Source: Anaeromyces robustus (Eukaryota; Neocallimastigomycota; Neocallimastigomycetes; Neocallimastigales; Neocallimastigaceae). Taken from it: a DNA stretch of 64,000 nt. Position 1 is the first letter of the stretch. Each line of letters opens with the position of its first letter. This document shows positions 15,768-35,954 of this stretch, piece by piece. The position numbers and the translations under genes are program-made. The DNA is taken from the NCBI GenBank assembly GCA_002104895.1, contig MCFG01000235.1, forward strand, positions 28,501-92,500, written 5' to 3'. Below the pieces are notes generated by a model, which saw only the letters and a list, made by a program, of their open reading frames with translations, ran no database searches and was not told where the DNA came from.

Positions 15768-16182
15768 TAAATGTTTTTTTTTTCTTTGTTATATTTATGA
15801 AGAATTAAAAAATATATATATATATTATAGAATAATATAATAATATATACTTTATAATAAATATATAAACTTATTATAAATTTAAAAAAAAAATTATCTA
15901 ATTTATTGTACTTTCTATATATATTTTATCTTTCTATATATTTTATTATATTTAATTTAATTTTATAAAACATATATATAAATATATATTAGCAAAATCT
16001 TTTCTTCATAGTTTTTATATTTAAAAGATTACAAAAATAAATTAATAAATTAAATTTGTATTATATAATATATAATATATATTATATATATATATAATTA
16101 ATAAGATCTATATTTAAATATTAAAATATCCTTATTATATTTCAAAAATTACAATATAATTATTATATTATTATGATATTTA
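13818..16182. other. Intergenic, A/T-only
   Basis: About 2.4 kb between the start of VMP1 and the 3' end of the histidine phosphatase gene. Contains AT, ATT and TTTA stretches and homopolymers (14795-14824, 15730-15766). The 86-residue open frame at 14647-14907 is low-complexity and shows no gene-like features. I see no RNA gene. Confidence 0.6.
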
Positions 16183-18398
<2,216 letters not shown>

Positions 18399-18571
18399 TT
18401 TTTAACTACTTCGCTAAATTTATTATAAATATATAATTTTATATATAAATAATATTAATATTTACTATTTATTATTATTATTATTATTTAAACATATTAT
18501 ATATTTAATAGAAAGAATATTATTATATCATTTAATTATAACTATTAATATTTAACAATATTTCGTACTAA

Positions 18572-18602
<31 letters not shown>

Positions 18603-19264
18603 GTTATCTTCCTTTTTTTGGTATTATCAAATTATTATTCAAATAATTAAAATTAATATAAATAAATTTTAAGGAAAGATTTATATATGATTATTATATA
18701 TAAGTTATAGTTTCTTGTAATACTTTTGTTGTCAATATATATTTACTTTTTTTGTTTATGTATATACCTTTATTTTATAAATTACTTTTATTCTTATTCT
18801 TTATTTTAAAGAATAGTAAATATTTATTTCGGTTTTTAAAGGTTAAAATATTTTGAATTTTTATAAATATTATTTAATTTAATAAAATGTTTTTTGATTT
18901 GAAAAAATTTTTTAGTAAAGTTAAAATTTAATATAAAGTAAAAATATATCCATATTCGTAGAAGAAAAAAGATTTCAGTTTTTTTATTTTATTTTATTTT
19001 ATTTTATTAGTTTTATTTATTATAGTGTTGTTCATATTTACTATATTTTTTATATTATTATCTTCTTTTAAAACATAAAGATAAGAGTAATAATAACTTA
19101 CACAATATAAATATATAAAATAAAATTTTTATTAATATTTTTATTTTTTTCTAAATAAAAATAATTTTATTAATCTGATGAAATATAAATGTATTGTTAA
19201 TTCATATTAAATAATTAAGAAATAGACCTATCAACAAAAGAATTTAAATAAATATTTTCTTACT
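18399..19264. promoter_or_regulatory. Shared 5' region between divergent histidine phosphatase and VPS34 genes
   Basis: 866 bases between two divergent start codons, so it must hold both promoters and 5' UTRs. A/T-rich with an A run at 18577-18602 and a TTTTA repeat near 18980-19010. No specific factor site can be picked out. Confidence 0.5.
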
Positions 19265-23788
<4,524 letters not shown>

Positions 23789-23836
23789 ATAATAATTTTA
23801 TAAATAGATAATTAAACAGATAATATATATTAAAAA

Positions 23837-23873
<37 letters not shown>

Positions 23874-24317
23874 TACTTAGCAAATCAATAAAAAATAAAT
23901 TACTAAATAAGTATTTTATATGAATAAACAATATATAAATTATTTTTATTGATAATTGTTTTTTATATTTATTTTTGCTTTTTTTTTTTTAAGGTATATA
24001 TATGCAATTTATTAATATAGAAAAGTATAACGAATATATAAAATTAAATATCTTTTTATTAATATTGAATTAATATTGATAGTTTTATATAAAAATTATA
24101 TAAAATATTAATGATAATAAAGTACTGAAATAAATAACTTAAAAATACAAAAATTTTTTTTTTTTTGGTATATAATGATATTTTATCATTTAATATATAA
24201 TATCAATAAATTTAAATCAAAAATTATAAATAATATTTAGATAATAAATTAAAAAAAAAAAAAAAAAAAAACTAAAAAATAATAAAATAATTTCTTTTAA
24301 AAATAATATTTTTATAT
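23789..24317. other. 3' region between converging VPS34 and SPT2
   Basis: 529 bases of A/T-rich sequence with a long T run (23840-23871) and an A run (24249-24270). Both transcripts must terminate here. Confidence 0.55.
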
Positions 24318-24893
24318 TTATTCTCTTCTTCTTCTTTTCAGACGTTCTAATCTTTGTCTTTCAAGTTCCTCTTCTTCTAAATCTTCTTTTTTAGCAATTC
24401 TCAAACTATAATTATAATTATATAAAATAAAAAACATAAATAATTATTTTAATCTTTCTATATAAAATAAATAAAAAATATAAAAAAAATAATAACATAT
24501 AATAATAATATATAAATAATTATTTATTTATTTATTTATTATTTCCTTTTTTTTTTTTATTGTTAAAAACTAACCTTCTTGCCTCTTCCCTATGTACATC
24601 AGAATACCCAACTTCCATATCATCTATATCCTCTTCATCTCTATATCTATATATATATTAATAAATTAATAAATAATTTATAATAATTTTTACATAAATT
24701 ATTAATAAATATAATATCATTTCTATATAATTATATTTATTAAATATAATTATATTATACCTATTTCTATTATAGCCAAAAATATCACCAATAATTGATG
24801 AAACATTATTATTTACATAATCTTCATCATAAACTTCATAATCTTCATACCTTCCTTTAACTTTTTTAATTTTTTTTCTATTATCTAATAAAA

Positions 24894-24940
<47 letters not shown>

Positions 24941-26436
24941 ATATTATTATTTACTTATATATAAGTAACATAGATTTAATAAGTTACCACTAGATAATCT
25001 TCTATGTCTACTATATTCATTCTCAGAATCATAATCATCACTTTCGTAATCATCTTCTCTTGAATGTTTTCTGGAATTACTATTAGTTTTTTGTCTAGAG
25101 TTAGGTAAATCAAATGATGATGATGACTTATAATTATTTGATTTAGAAACTGGTCTATTGTGATTATTAATGTCACTAGTATAATTATTATTTTTACTAT
25201 TATCGTCGTTGTTAATTGTATTTTTTCTATTTTCAAGTCTTTTAACCATTTCTGTAACCTCCTGTGATATTTTTGTTGTTACTGGATGATATATTCCACG
25301 AGATTTAAGTAATTTCATTCTTTCCTGTGCAACTCTATCTTTACTTCCATCATACGCTTTCAAATTTCTTTCCTTTTCTCTTTTTCTCCTTTCTATTTGT
25401 TCATTTAATAATTCTTTTTTAGATTTTTTAATTTCTGGTCTGCTAGTATGTAATTCTTTTTTAGATTTCTTTTTTTGGTTATATTTATCATTTTCACTTT
25501 CATCATCATAATCATCCTTATTTTTCTTTCTTCCTGACATATTTTTTAACGCTTTCTTTGCTTCTCTAAAACCATCGCTAGAATTATTTATCACTGGTTT
25601 TGAAATATCATTATGTTTTGCTTTCTCCATTAAATCTTTAAAACTTAAATGCTTTTTTGATTGTGATGTTGAAAAATTATTTAATTGTTTTTTCCGTTCT
25701 ATTTTTGTTTTTGAAATATTATCATTTCTATTATGGTTATTATGGATATTATCATCTCCTACCTTTTTTATTTTTAAATCAAATATTGCTTTTTTTTCAG
25801 TTAATTTTTTATTAATGGAAGATTCATTTTTTGAAACTCTAAATGAATTATTTTTATCACTTCCATCTTCCTTTCTATTTCCATTCCTCTTTTGGACTTT
25901 TTTAATTATATTGTTATTATCATATTTTTTATTAAATGGAATAATGTTTAAAAATAAAAATAATAAAAATAAAAGGAAGAAAAGGTAATTTTATTATCAG
26001 TATTATGAATAAAAAATTAAAATCAAAATTAAATTCAATGAATAAAATTAAAATTTTTACAATCATTTGGCAATGATTTTGCAATCTTTTTAAACTGAGT
26101 AAAAGATTTCTCTTTTTTCTTAATTCTTTCATTTTCTTCCCTCTTTCTTCTCTCATCCTGTTCAATTTGTCTATTGATTTTCTTCAACTGTTTTCTCTCA
26201 TAATCATTTTTATTTTCTTCAGCTTTTTGCATTAAAGCTTTAAAGCTCTTTAAATATAAAATTATTTATTATATAAATATTATTATTATTATTATTATAT
26301 TATTACAATTGTACATAAAAAAATATAATAATGCTATGATTATTACTTGCTTATTATTATATGTTAATAATATTTTTTTCATGTTTTATTACAATGAATT
26401 TAATAATTTCATTTTACTTATAAAACTTACATTCAT
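24318..26436 (-). CDS. SPT2: SPT2 chromatin protein (histone H3-H4 chaperone)
   Basis: Binds H3-H4 and acts during transcription elongation in the nucleus. Exons: 26431-26436, 26061-26247, 24988-25896, 24761-24884, 24575-24646, 24318-24405; 461 residues, in frame. The first coding exon is only ATGAAT before a perfect GTAAGT donor. The protein is highly charged throughout. The C-terminal SPT2 domain is plain: ISSI-type IIGDIFGYNRNRYRDE, then DIDDMEVGYSDVHREEARS, LRIAKKEDLEEEELERQR, and a basic end KRRRRE. A short motif occurs twice: SFKALMQKAEENK at the N-terminus and SFKDLMEKAKHND near residue 150. Length is shorter than human SPTY2D1 but normal for fungi. The start choice rests on the strong donor and phase; the alternative is the internal ATG at 26232. 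Confidence 0.9.
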
Positions 26437-26682
26437 ATTGGTCCTTTATATATTTATTATATATCAAAAAAAAAAAATAAATTTATGTAATAAAAATAAT
26501 ATAATAGACTAAAATTACAAAAAAAAAAAATTAGTAAGATTAAATTGAAATTTATATGTTTTTAAAAATTATTAAAATATAATATAATATAATACAATAA
26601 AAATAAAATAAATATAAAACAAAATATAATAAAATGATAATAATAATAATAATACTTTAATATTTTAGATGAATAACTGTAA

Positions 26683-26718
<36 letters not shown>

Positions 26719-27105
26719 TTTTAATCTTTAAGTATTTATTGTTTAATCACATGAGTACAAAAAAAATAAAAAGCAAAAGAAACAAAATAAAAAAAAGAAA
26801 AGAAAAGAAAAGAAAAAAAAAAGATTTAATTTGGAAAAAGTTTTATTTTAAAACTTTTACAATAATCTCTTTAAAAAAGCATTTGATTAATTATAAATAC
26901 ACTTTCATAAAACAAAATGATATTAAAATTTACTACTATTTATTATAATTTTTTTATTTAAAAATTAGCTAAGAATAATAACATAAATGTATAACATATC
27001 TTTTAAAAAAAATTTTTTTATTAATTTATTCATTTATTAATTTGTCAATTAATTTATTTATTTATTAATTTATTTATTTATTAATTTATTTATTTATTTA
27101 TTAAT

Positions 27106-27136
<31 letters not shown>

Positions 27137-29278
27137 TTAATTTATTTATTTTTTAATTTTTGATTTATTAAAATAGTATTTTCATTATATTATTGATATT
27201 ATAATGTCTTGTTGGTAATATATATATAAAAAGGACTTTTGAAAATCTTAATTATTAAATATTATTTATTATTTAATAAAATAGTAAATTTTTTTTTATA
27301 GTATCATTAAAAATTGAAAATAAAAAAATATTGTTAAATATATTTGTATATATAAAAGAATGAAATTCTAAATTATATGATTAAAATTTATTTCAGTAAT
27401 TTTCATATTTATTTAATAATTTTTTTGTTATTTTTATGTATTTTATATATAATATTGAAAATCATTTAAGCGTTTTGTCATTCTTTTTATTATTAATATT
27501 TTATTTAAACAAAATTTTAACAATAATAATTAAAATAAATATAATAATATATTTATATTGTTTAAAATAGTTTTACTATTTAAGAAAAAATAAGAACCAT
27601 ATAAATGAATATAAATCGATACAAGTGAATGAACTACTTTAAAAGTTTATTATTATAAATTTAAATTACTTTAATATATTATAAATATCATAAGATGTAA
27701 AAAATTTCTATCTTTTAACAATGGTAAAGTATATTTTATGAAATAGAAATAACATTTTATAAGTATAATTAAAAAAATTATACAAAAAATAAATCTTGTG
27801 TATATTTAATGTAATTTAAAAATTTCGAGTAATTTTTAATACATATATTATTTCAAATATATTATTTATTATGATTTTTATTGTTTTTTATTATTAAATG
27901 TTATTGTTTTTATATTTTATAAAATTAAAAAAAAAATTCCTTATTTAAAATTTCATTTAAATTTTTTTTTACATTTAATAAATTGAAAAGCATAAGAAAT
28001 TTAATATAATATAAAATTCTATATAATAATATATATTCTTATACCCAATAGGAAAATTTTGTACTGGTAATAATTTGACATTATATAAGTATAATGATAT
28101 TATAACTACTATTTTGTATTATTTAGTTGTTAAACAATTATAATAAATGCTTTAAGTAATATGTATGTATTAAAAAATATCAAACATATTAATATGATAT
28201 TTAAATAATATCATTCAATAATTTATTATGCTAAAATGATATATAATAATTGTATTTTTATAAATATTTTTTTCTTTAATTAATTTTATTTGTCAATATG
28301 AAAAATAATAATTAATTAAAATTTGATAATTCGGGAAAAAAAAAAAAAAAAAAAGTTTAAAAATCTATTTTTCTTTCTTCCTTAGTATAAGAAAAAAAAA
28401 AAAAAAAAAAGATAAATAAATATATGTTATAAAAAAAAATATTAAATTTTTTTTTTAATTTAGCATTTTTAAAAATTTTTTTTTTCCAATTCGTTTTTTT
28501 TTTTATCTTTTATATATTAAATACTATTATATTTTGATATTATTATGATTATAGCATATTTAATTTATAATAAATATAGTTGATTATCTGAATTAAAATA
28601 TAATTTTTAATAAAAATAGTAACTCGAGCCGTAATTTTTAAAATGAAAATATATTAAATATTTATATTATACAGCAATTATTATATTAATTTTTATTTAT
28701 TATATAATAATTTTAGTTTTTTTATTTTATACTTATAATTTTATTTTTTTATTTTATATTCGTCATTTTTTTTTCTTTTCTTTTACTGTTTCATTTTATT
28801 TCATTATTTCATTTTTTCATATTTTCATATTTTCATTAATTCATTGCTTCATTTTCATTATTATTTTTATTATTATATTACTTATTTTTTGTTTTATTTT
28901 TATTTTTTTTTTCCTTAAATTAATATTACATTTATATATTTTTTAGCAATATATTATTTTTTTAATTATCATGTACATAGACTTACAATTGCATTAAAAA
29001 ATATAATCATTCATTTATTTATATTAATATTTTTCCATATAATAAATATTAATTTTTTTAATGTATTATAATTAAAAAAAATAATTTATATATACTAAAA
29101 CATTTAAAATTATATATCAAATATATATATATAATGATATATATATATATTATTAATATATAATATATCGACATAGTGTTATTATTTTTATTAATTAAAA
29201 AAATAATAATATATAGCATATTGTTATTATAATTAAAATTGCTTAAAAAAATACATTTTCATTTATTATATATTAATA
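26437..29278. other. Intergenic between divergent SPT2 and the Asn-rich gene
   Basis: 2.8 kb of A/T-only sequence with poly-T (26690-26716), TTTA/TTAAT repeats (27035-27150), A runs (28337-28355, 28392-28410) and T/C-rich tracts. It presumably holds two promoters. The small open frames at 26309-26512 and 26739-26948 are Lys/Ile/Asn-rich and lack support as genes. Confidence 0.6.
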
Positions 29279-32200
29279 ATGTTACGTCAAGACAGTTCCG
29301 TTAGTTGTAATGAAAGTTTAAGTGATGATAAAAATTGTAATTCCAATAAAATACTGAAATATTTTAATAAATTAAAAAATACTAAAATATACAATGACCT
29401 TGATCCTATTTTGGAAGAAAATGAATCAAATTTAACTACTGATAAAAAGAATAATAATATTAATTCCATACAAAATGCTAAATATATGGGAAAATTATTA
29501 CTTTCTTCTGTAGATTCAGTTAATGATACTGATAATACAATAGATTTAAATGAAAAAAATATGGAATTTACCGAAGTTAGTGAAACATATAGTAGTTGTA
29601 GTAGTAGCGAATTTACATTTAACTCAGCATCTCATAAAAATGAAAAATTAAGTATTTTTGAAGATATTAAATTTAAAAACAATGAAATCAATAGAAATCT
29701 TATTAATAATGAAACATATGATGATATTAATAAAAAAAAAATAATTGATGATAATAAAGAAAAAACTGATAATAATGAAAAAGATAAAAATATTAACGAT
29801 AACATTAAAACCACTAATAAATTGTCTTCTTCACAGAAAATCTTGGAAACAGTAGATTCTATAGCGATATCTCATAAATATTCCGAAAATGACCCCAATA
29901 ATAATTTAGAAGCAAATAATATTAAAAAAGAAGAAAACAATATAAATAATAATAGAAGTGAAGAATCAAAAAAATCTATAAAATCTCTAACAAATGATCA
30001 CATCAAAAAACAAAAATTAATTAATAAAATTAATAGTGAATTAGCAAAAGAAGAAAAAAAAGAACAAGTAAAAAATTCTAATATAAAACTTATTAATTTA
30101 AATAATAACACCGATTCGTCTGAATTAATAAATAGTAATGATTCTAAACTTGAAAATGATAGTAAAACTATGATAAAGTCAAAAAAGAAAAGCCCTCAAA
30201 AAAATACTAAGATAGATAAAAAATTGAATAACACAGCATTAAAGAAAAATAGAAAAATTAATATAAATAATCAAGAAAATGAAGGTATATATTAAAAATA
30301 AAAATATAATAAAATTTTGATATTTTAATAATTTAATATGGTAAAAAAATGTAATATTACAAATATTAAATAATTTTTATTATTATATATTGATGTATTT
30401 ATAGAAGAAGATATTAAAGAAAAAAATAAAAAAGAAAATAAAAATGTAAAAAAAGAAGACAAAAAAATGGATATTGATGTTGATAGTGAACAAAAAGTTT
30501 CAAATAATATGAATGGTATAATACCATCTATTAATAATGATATTAATAAAAATGATATAAAACAAGAAAACAAAAATGAAAATAGCAACGATCCTATTAA
30601 TACATATAAAAATAGTTCTTTTAATGTTCAAGATCAACAATATATAAATTATCAATATCAGTCAAATTCATATTCATACTCAATGAATAATCAAATGAAT
30701 GATGGAATTAATAATTCTTTTTCATCATCTTTATCTACAATTTATAATAATAATAGTAGAACTGATTTGGCAACGATTAATTTATACGATTCATCAGTAT
30801 ATGAGAGCAATACTTATAATAATAGTATATCATCATCAATCAATACTTTGTATTCAATTAAAAAAAAAGATGAAATGTTAAACTCAGTTGATATGAATTC
30901 ATTAAATAATAATAAAAATAATAACAATGATATAACTAAGAAATTTTCTAATATTAGTGATAAATCTTTTTCAGTAACTACTAATATATGTAATTTACAA
31001 AATGAATATTATAATAATTCATCAAATTCATCATCTTATATTGATACAAGATCTATTAATAATAATATGTTTTCATCTGATATTTCAAACTCAATGGATT
31101 TATTATATGGTGAGTATAATAATCAATTTACTTCTAAATCTTCATTTAAAAATTCAGAAGATAGTATAATTAAAGATGATGTTGATAAATGGGTTAAATT
31201 TCCATTAGATAATGATATAAATAATATTTCTTCATTAGTATATATGATTAATAAGGATAACAAGAATAAATCAAAAGGTAATTAAATTTATAATATGTAT
31301 AATAAATAATAATAAAATCAAATAATGTTAACAATTAACTAAAATTTTACTTATACAGAAAATTTAAGTAATAATAATAAATCTCATTCACAGCCAGAAA
31401 ATGAAGATTTAAATAATGCTTTAAATATTAAAAAAGATATAAATGATAATTCAATTGAATATTTTAATTCTTCAGAATTATTAAATAAAAATATGAATAA
31501 TAATATTGATTACATGTATAAAATGAATAAAGATTTAGACATGAAACAAGTAGATTCAAACTCAAAACTTTTAAATAAGGAAGGATGTAATATATACAAT
31601 AATTCTAAAAATGAACCATATTATAAAAAATTTAGCAATGAAAATAATATAGAAGATGAAGGTAATATAATTTTAGAATACCTATTTTATGATTATTTAT
31701 TAAATAATATATTATAACATATATTTTATAATTTATATATAGATATGAACAAAAGTTTAAATAATATACAAATGGTAAATAATGATTCAATTAATTCAGA
31801 AAGCATGAAAAGAAAAAGAAATGATAAATTTCCATGTAATAAATATATATCTATATAAATAATTATTATAATTTTTTATATTTTTCAAAATTTTAAAAAA
31901 TGATAAATATTTATTAATATATTTTAATTTTAATTTTCAATATCATTAGATAATCAAATTGAAGATGAATATAATAATCAAAAAATACCATATAGATCAA
32001 CTTCTCAGGTAATGATTAATAATAATACCCAAATTACTCAATCTACATATAATATACCATTAAATGGATATCCATTAAATTATCCAGTATCAATGATACA
32101 AAAGAACTATATTCATCCAAGTAAAAGACAAAAATTACCAATGAAAAAGCCAGTACCAATGTATAATACAACAATGAAATATAACGACGGTACTCTTTAT

Positions 32201-35053
32201 AACCAAAAAACTGATCAAAGTATGCAAAATCAAAGACAGTCACAATACTATCAGTCAAAACAATCTAATGATGTATTTTCTAATTCACAATCTCAGTATA
32301 AGCCATACTATCAATATAATTATTTCCAAAAATACAATTATCAACAAAATCATAATCAAAATAATACAAATACTTCTTATCAGCAATCATATTATAGAGA
32401 TTCACGCAATAAAAACCAAATAATGATAACAAACCAAATTCCATCTAATTCATCAGCAATATCTATATCAAATATTAATAATTCTAATTATCAAATGATG
32501 ATGATGCCTTATCAAAATAATAGAAATGTCCATCAAAATCAAAGCTTATATGTTACTCCAAATTCATCCATTTCAATGAGTAATTCATCTTCAGGTTCGA
32601 ATCTTTTAAGTTGTGATTCAAATTATTTAAATCAAAATATTAATAATAATCTTCGTATGAGATTACAAAGAAAATTAATAATGAGATTACAACAAAAAGA
32701 AGAAATGAAAGGAATTAAACAAGATATCCCCTATGTTCCAAATGATAATAAAATAAGAATGAATAATAATTATATATATAATAACAATTATGAGAATGTA
32801 AATCCTCAAGTAATGGATAATTATAATAATAATTGTTATAATAGAAATGATTTTCATGATAAACAAATTATTAATAATAATAAATATAAATATGTTTATA
32901 ATAATGCTATGTCAATAGATAATATTAATGCCAATAAAAATGATGAAATAGCAAATTCAATGAATTCAATAAACAAATTTGAATCTTATAATGAATATTC
33001 ACAAAAAAATATAAATATTACAGATAATAATAAAAGCATTAATAATATTATAAATAAATCTGAAGAATTAATTAAAAGTGAAAATAATACAAATCAACAA
33101 ATTACTAATAAAAAAATTAACGAAAAAGAAACTCAAAAAAAAAATGAATCAATAACTATTAATAATAATATTAATGAAAATATCTCTAATCAAAATAATA
33201 TTGACTCGGAAAATGAATCGAGTAATGAAAATAAAAGAATTATAGAAAATAAAAACAATGTTAAAAATGAAAATATAAATGTAACTGAAAATAAAAATAA
33301 AAATGAGGATAATAATAAAAATGAGAATAATAATAAAAATGAGGATAATAATAAAAATGAGGATAATAATAAAAATGAGGATAATAATAAAAATGAAGAT
33401 AATAAAAATAATAAAAATAAAAATAAGAATAAAAATGAAAATGAAAATCTAATAAAAAATCAAACCGAAAAGGATAATGGAAGTGAATATAAAGTTAAAA
33501 ATGAAAACGAAAATGAAATTAAAAATAAAAATAATAGTAAAATTAAAAATATAAATAATAGTGAAAATGAAAATAAAAATGGAAATAAAATTGAAAATAA
33601 AAAACATAATGAAAATAAAAATATAAATAAAAATAAAAGTGAAAGTGAAAATATGAACAAAAATTCAAATGACTGTAAACATGAAAACAAAAATTTAGAA
33701 AAAAGTAATGAGAAAATAAATAGTAAAATGGATATAGATATTAATATGAAAGATATGAATAAATCTAATATTACTGAATTTAGTGGAACAAAAGATTTAA
33801 ATTTAAATATATTAGATAACAAATTTATTAATGGTAATAATAATAATAAAGTCTGTTTTGTTAATAACGTACATACTATGAATAATATTAGTAATATAAA
33901 TAATATTAATAATAATGAAAATATCATGATTTTTAACTCTAGTGGATTAATAAATGAAAATAACAAAAATGTTGAAGGTTCATCATTCAGTAGTATTGAA
34001 AATTTATCTGAAAACTCTAATTCTAAAGATGCTATAAGAAGTAATATTCAAAGAAGATTAAGACTCCGTATGATGGTAAAGGATAAAAATTACAATCCTG
34101 TTATTTCAAATTCTACAGAAAATATGAATGAATCTCTTAAAATGCTTAACACATCTCAATTAATGGCAATAGATCCAGAAAATTCGCTTTCACAAGAACC
34201 AATATCAGTTAATCTAAACGATCAAATAAATTCATTTCAAATGTATATGATAGATAATGAATTTTTAGATATTAATGCATCATTAACTATTAAAAATGAA
34301 GAAAATAATAACAATGATAAGGAAACAAAAATAGATAAATACAATATTGAAAACAAAAATAGCAAATTAATTGAATTAAATAAAACAGAAAATTCAAAAG
34401 ATGATATATTTAATATTAGTTCATTAAAAAGTGAAGATAATAATAAACAAGATGTAAAATTAAAAATAAATGAAATTACTATAAAAGAAATAAATGAAAA
34501 TAAGAAAGATATTATTGAAAATGATAATAATAATAATAGCTTAGAAAATAAAGAAGATAAAAATTTAGATGATAATAATATAAAAATTAATTTAAATGAA
34601 AATATTGAAAAAAAAGAAGGTAAAGTAGAATCCAATAATAATATATCAGTATCTGATTATATTAATCTTTCTCCAAGATTAGATAAATCGTTAACACAAT
34701 CCTTTTTATTTAACTCATCAACAAATAATGATATGATATCTGATACAGATTACTTTTTGAATTTTTCTTATCCAATGAATCAGTCAGATAAGAAAAATCC
34801 ATTAACTGTGAATAATACAGAACAATCAAGTAATAATGTAACCCAAATAGGAAATAATAATATATTATGTTCAAACAATGAAGAATGGTATTCTAATAAT
34901 GAAGATTACTTTTCTAAATTAACAACTTCAAATGATGTTAATCTGACATGGACTTCTGAAGAAATTACAAATATATGGATAAATCCTCAAAAAGATTGGA
35001 CGTCATCTAATTTAGATGATGATATTAATAATTTTACGAAGTCTGAAAAGTAG
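29279..35053 (+). CDS. Large Asn/Lys/Ser-rich low-complexity protein, function unknown
   Basis: Five exons: 29279-30284, 30405-31277, 31359-31661, 31743-31835, 31950-35053; 1792 residues, all junctions in frame with standard GTA/TAG signals. Composition is dominated by Asn, Lys, Glu, Ser and Ile, with long charged stretches and a tandem N-K-N-E-D-N type repeat at 33300-33400. Less repetitive islands exist: MKRKRNDKFP (31806-31835), KRQKLPMKKPVPMY (32128-32163), two Arg/Leu-rich helices LRMRLQRKLIMRLQQKEE (around 32653) and IQRRLRLRMMVKD (around 34048), and a Trp-containing acidic end (WTSSNLDDD). These could be nuclear targeting or interaction motifs; a transcriptional regulator is possible but only a guess. 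No membrane segment and no known domain recognised. Confidence 0.85.
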
Positions 35054-35954
35054 TTTTATTTTAATAATTTTTTTTTTTTTAAAAATTTTAATAGTTTTGA
35101 TAATTTAATGATACTTTATTTTTTTAAAAAAAAAAAAAAATAAAAATTAAAAATAAAGTTTAATATATAAATATTATATCTATTTATAAATATATAAAAT
35201 AATACGTAATAAATATAAAAAAAAAAAAGAAAAAATTAAAAGAAAAAAACTAAAAAGAAAAAATGAAATAATAAAATTGAATAATAAAAATGAAAAATAA
35301 AAAATAAAAAATATAAATATAAATAAATATAAGATATAAAATAAAAAAAAAATAAAAATAAAAATTATTAAAAAATAGAAAATAAAAATAAAAATTTAAT
35401 ATAAAATTGAAAATTTTGACAAATATTTAAATAAATATTCCCAAGAATAATTAAAAAGCAATGCAAATTGTAAATTTAAAATATAAATTATATATAATTT
35501 ATATGAAAATTATAAAATTTTTCTTAAGATTATACATATATATATATATATAAATTTAATATAGATATAAAAAAAACTATACGAAATTCATATAAATAAA
35601 AAAGATAAAATTAAACAAATATTAATAAAACATAAAAATTTTTAATTAATAATAATTAAATTGTGTATTTCATGAAATATTTCTTATAAATTTATAATAA
35701 TTATAATTTATATTTATATATATATAATAAAACTATAAATTTAATTTTTATTATTTTTCCATATATATTTTTTAAACAATTACTATTTTTTTAGTTAATT
35801 AAACTCATTAATATAAATATATTGCTACGCGTATATATTTACCAATCTATTTAATATTAAAGATATTAGAAGTTATTTATTTTATAAATCTATTACTAAA
35901 AATAAACATTTCTATAAATTTTTAAATTTCTGTATTAACTATAGAAATTTTAAA
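35054..35954. other. Intergenic between the Asn-rich gene and CFAP57
   Basis: 900 bases of A-rich then mixed A/T sequence between two plus-strand genes. Contains the 3' end of one and the promoter of the next; no distinct signal found. Confidence 0.5.

Noticed and set aside
26739-26948. 69-residue Lys-rich plus-strand open frame
   Set aside because: Translation of an A-rich tract in an intergenic region.
33460-33966. 168-residue minus-strand open frame of Leu, Phe, Ser and Ile
   Set aside because: Antisense shadow of the Asn/Glu-rich coding sequence, whose codons read as Leu/Phe/Ile on the other strand.
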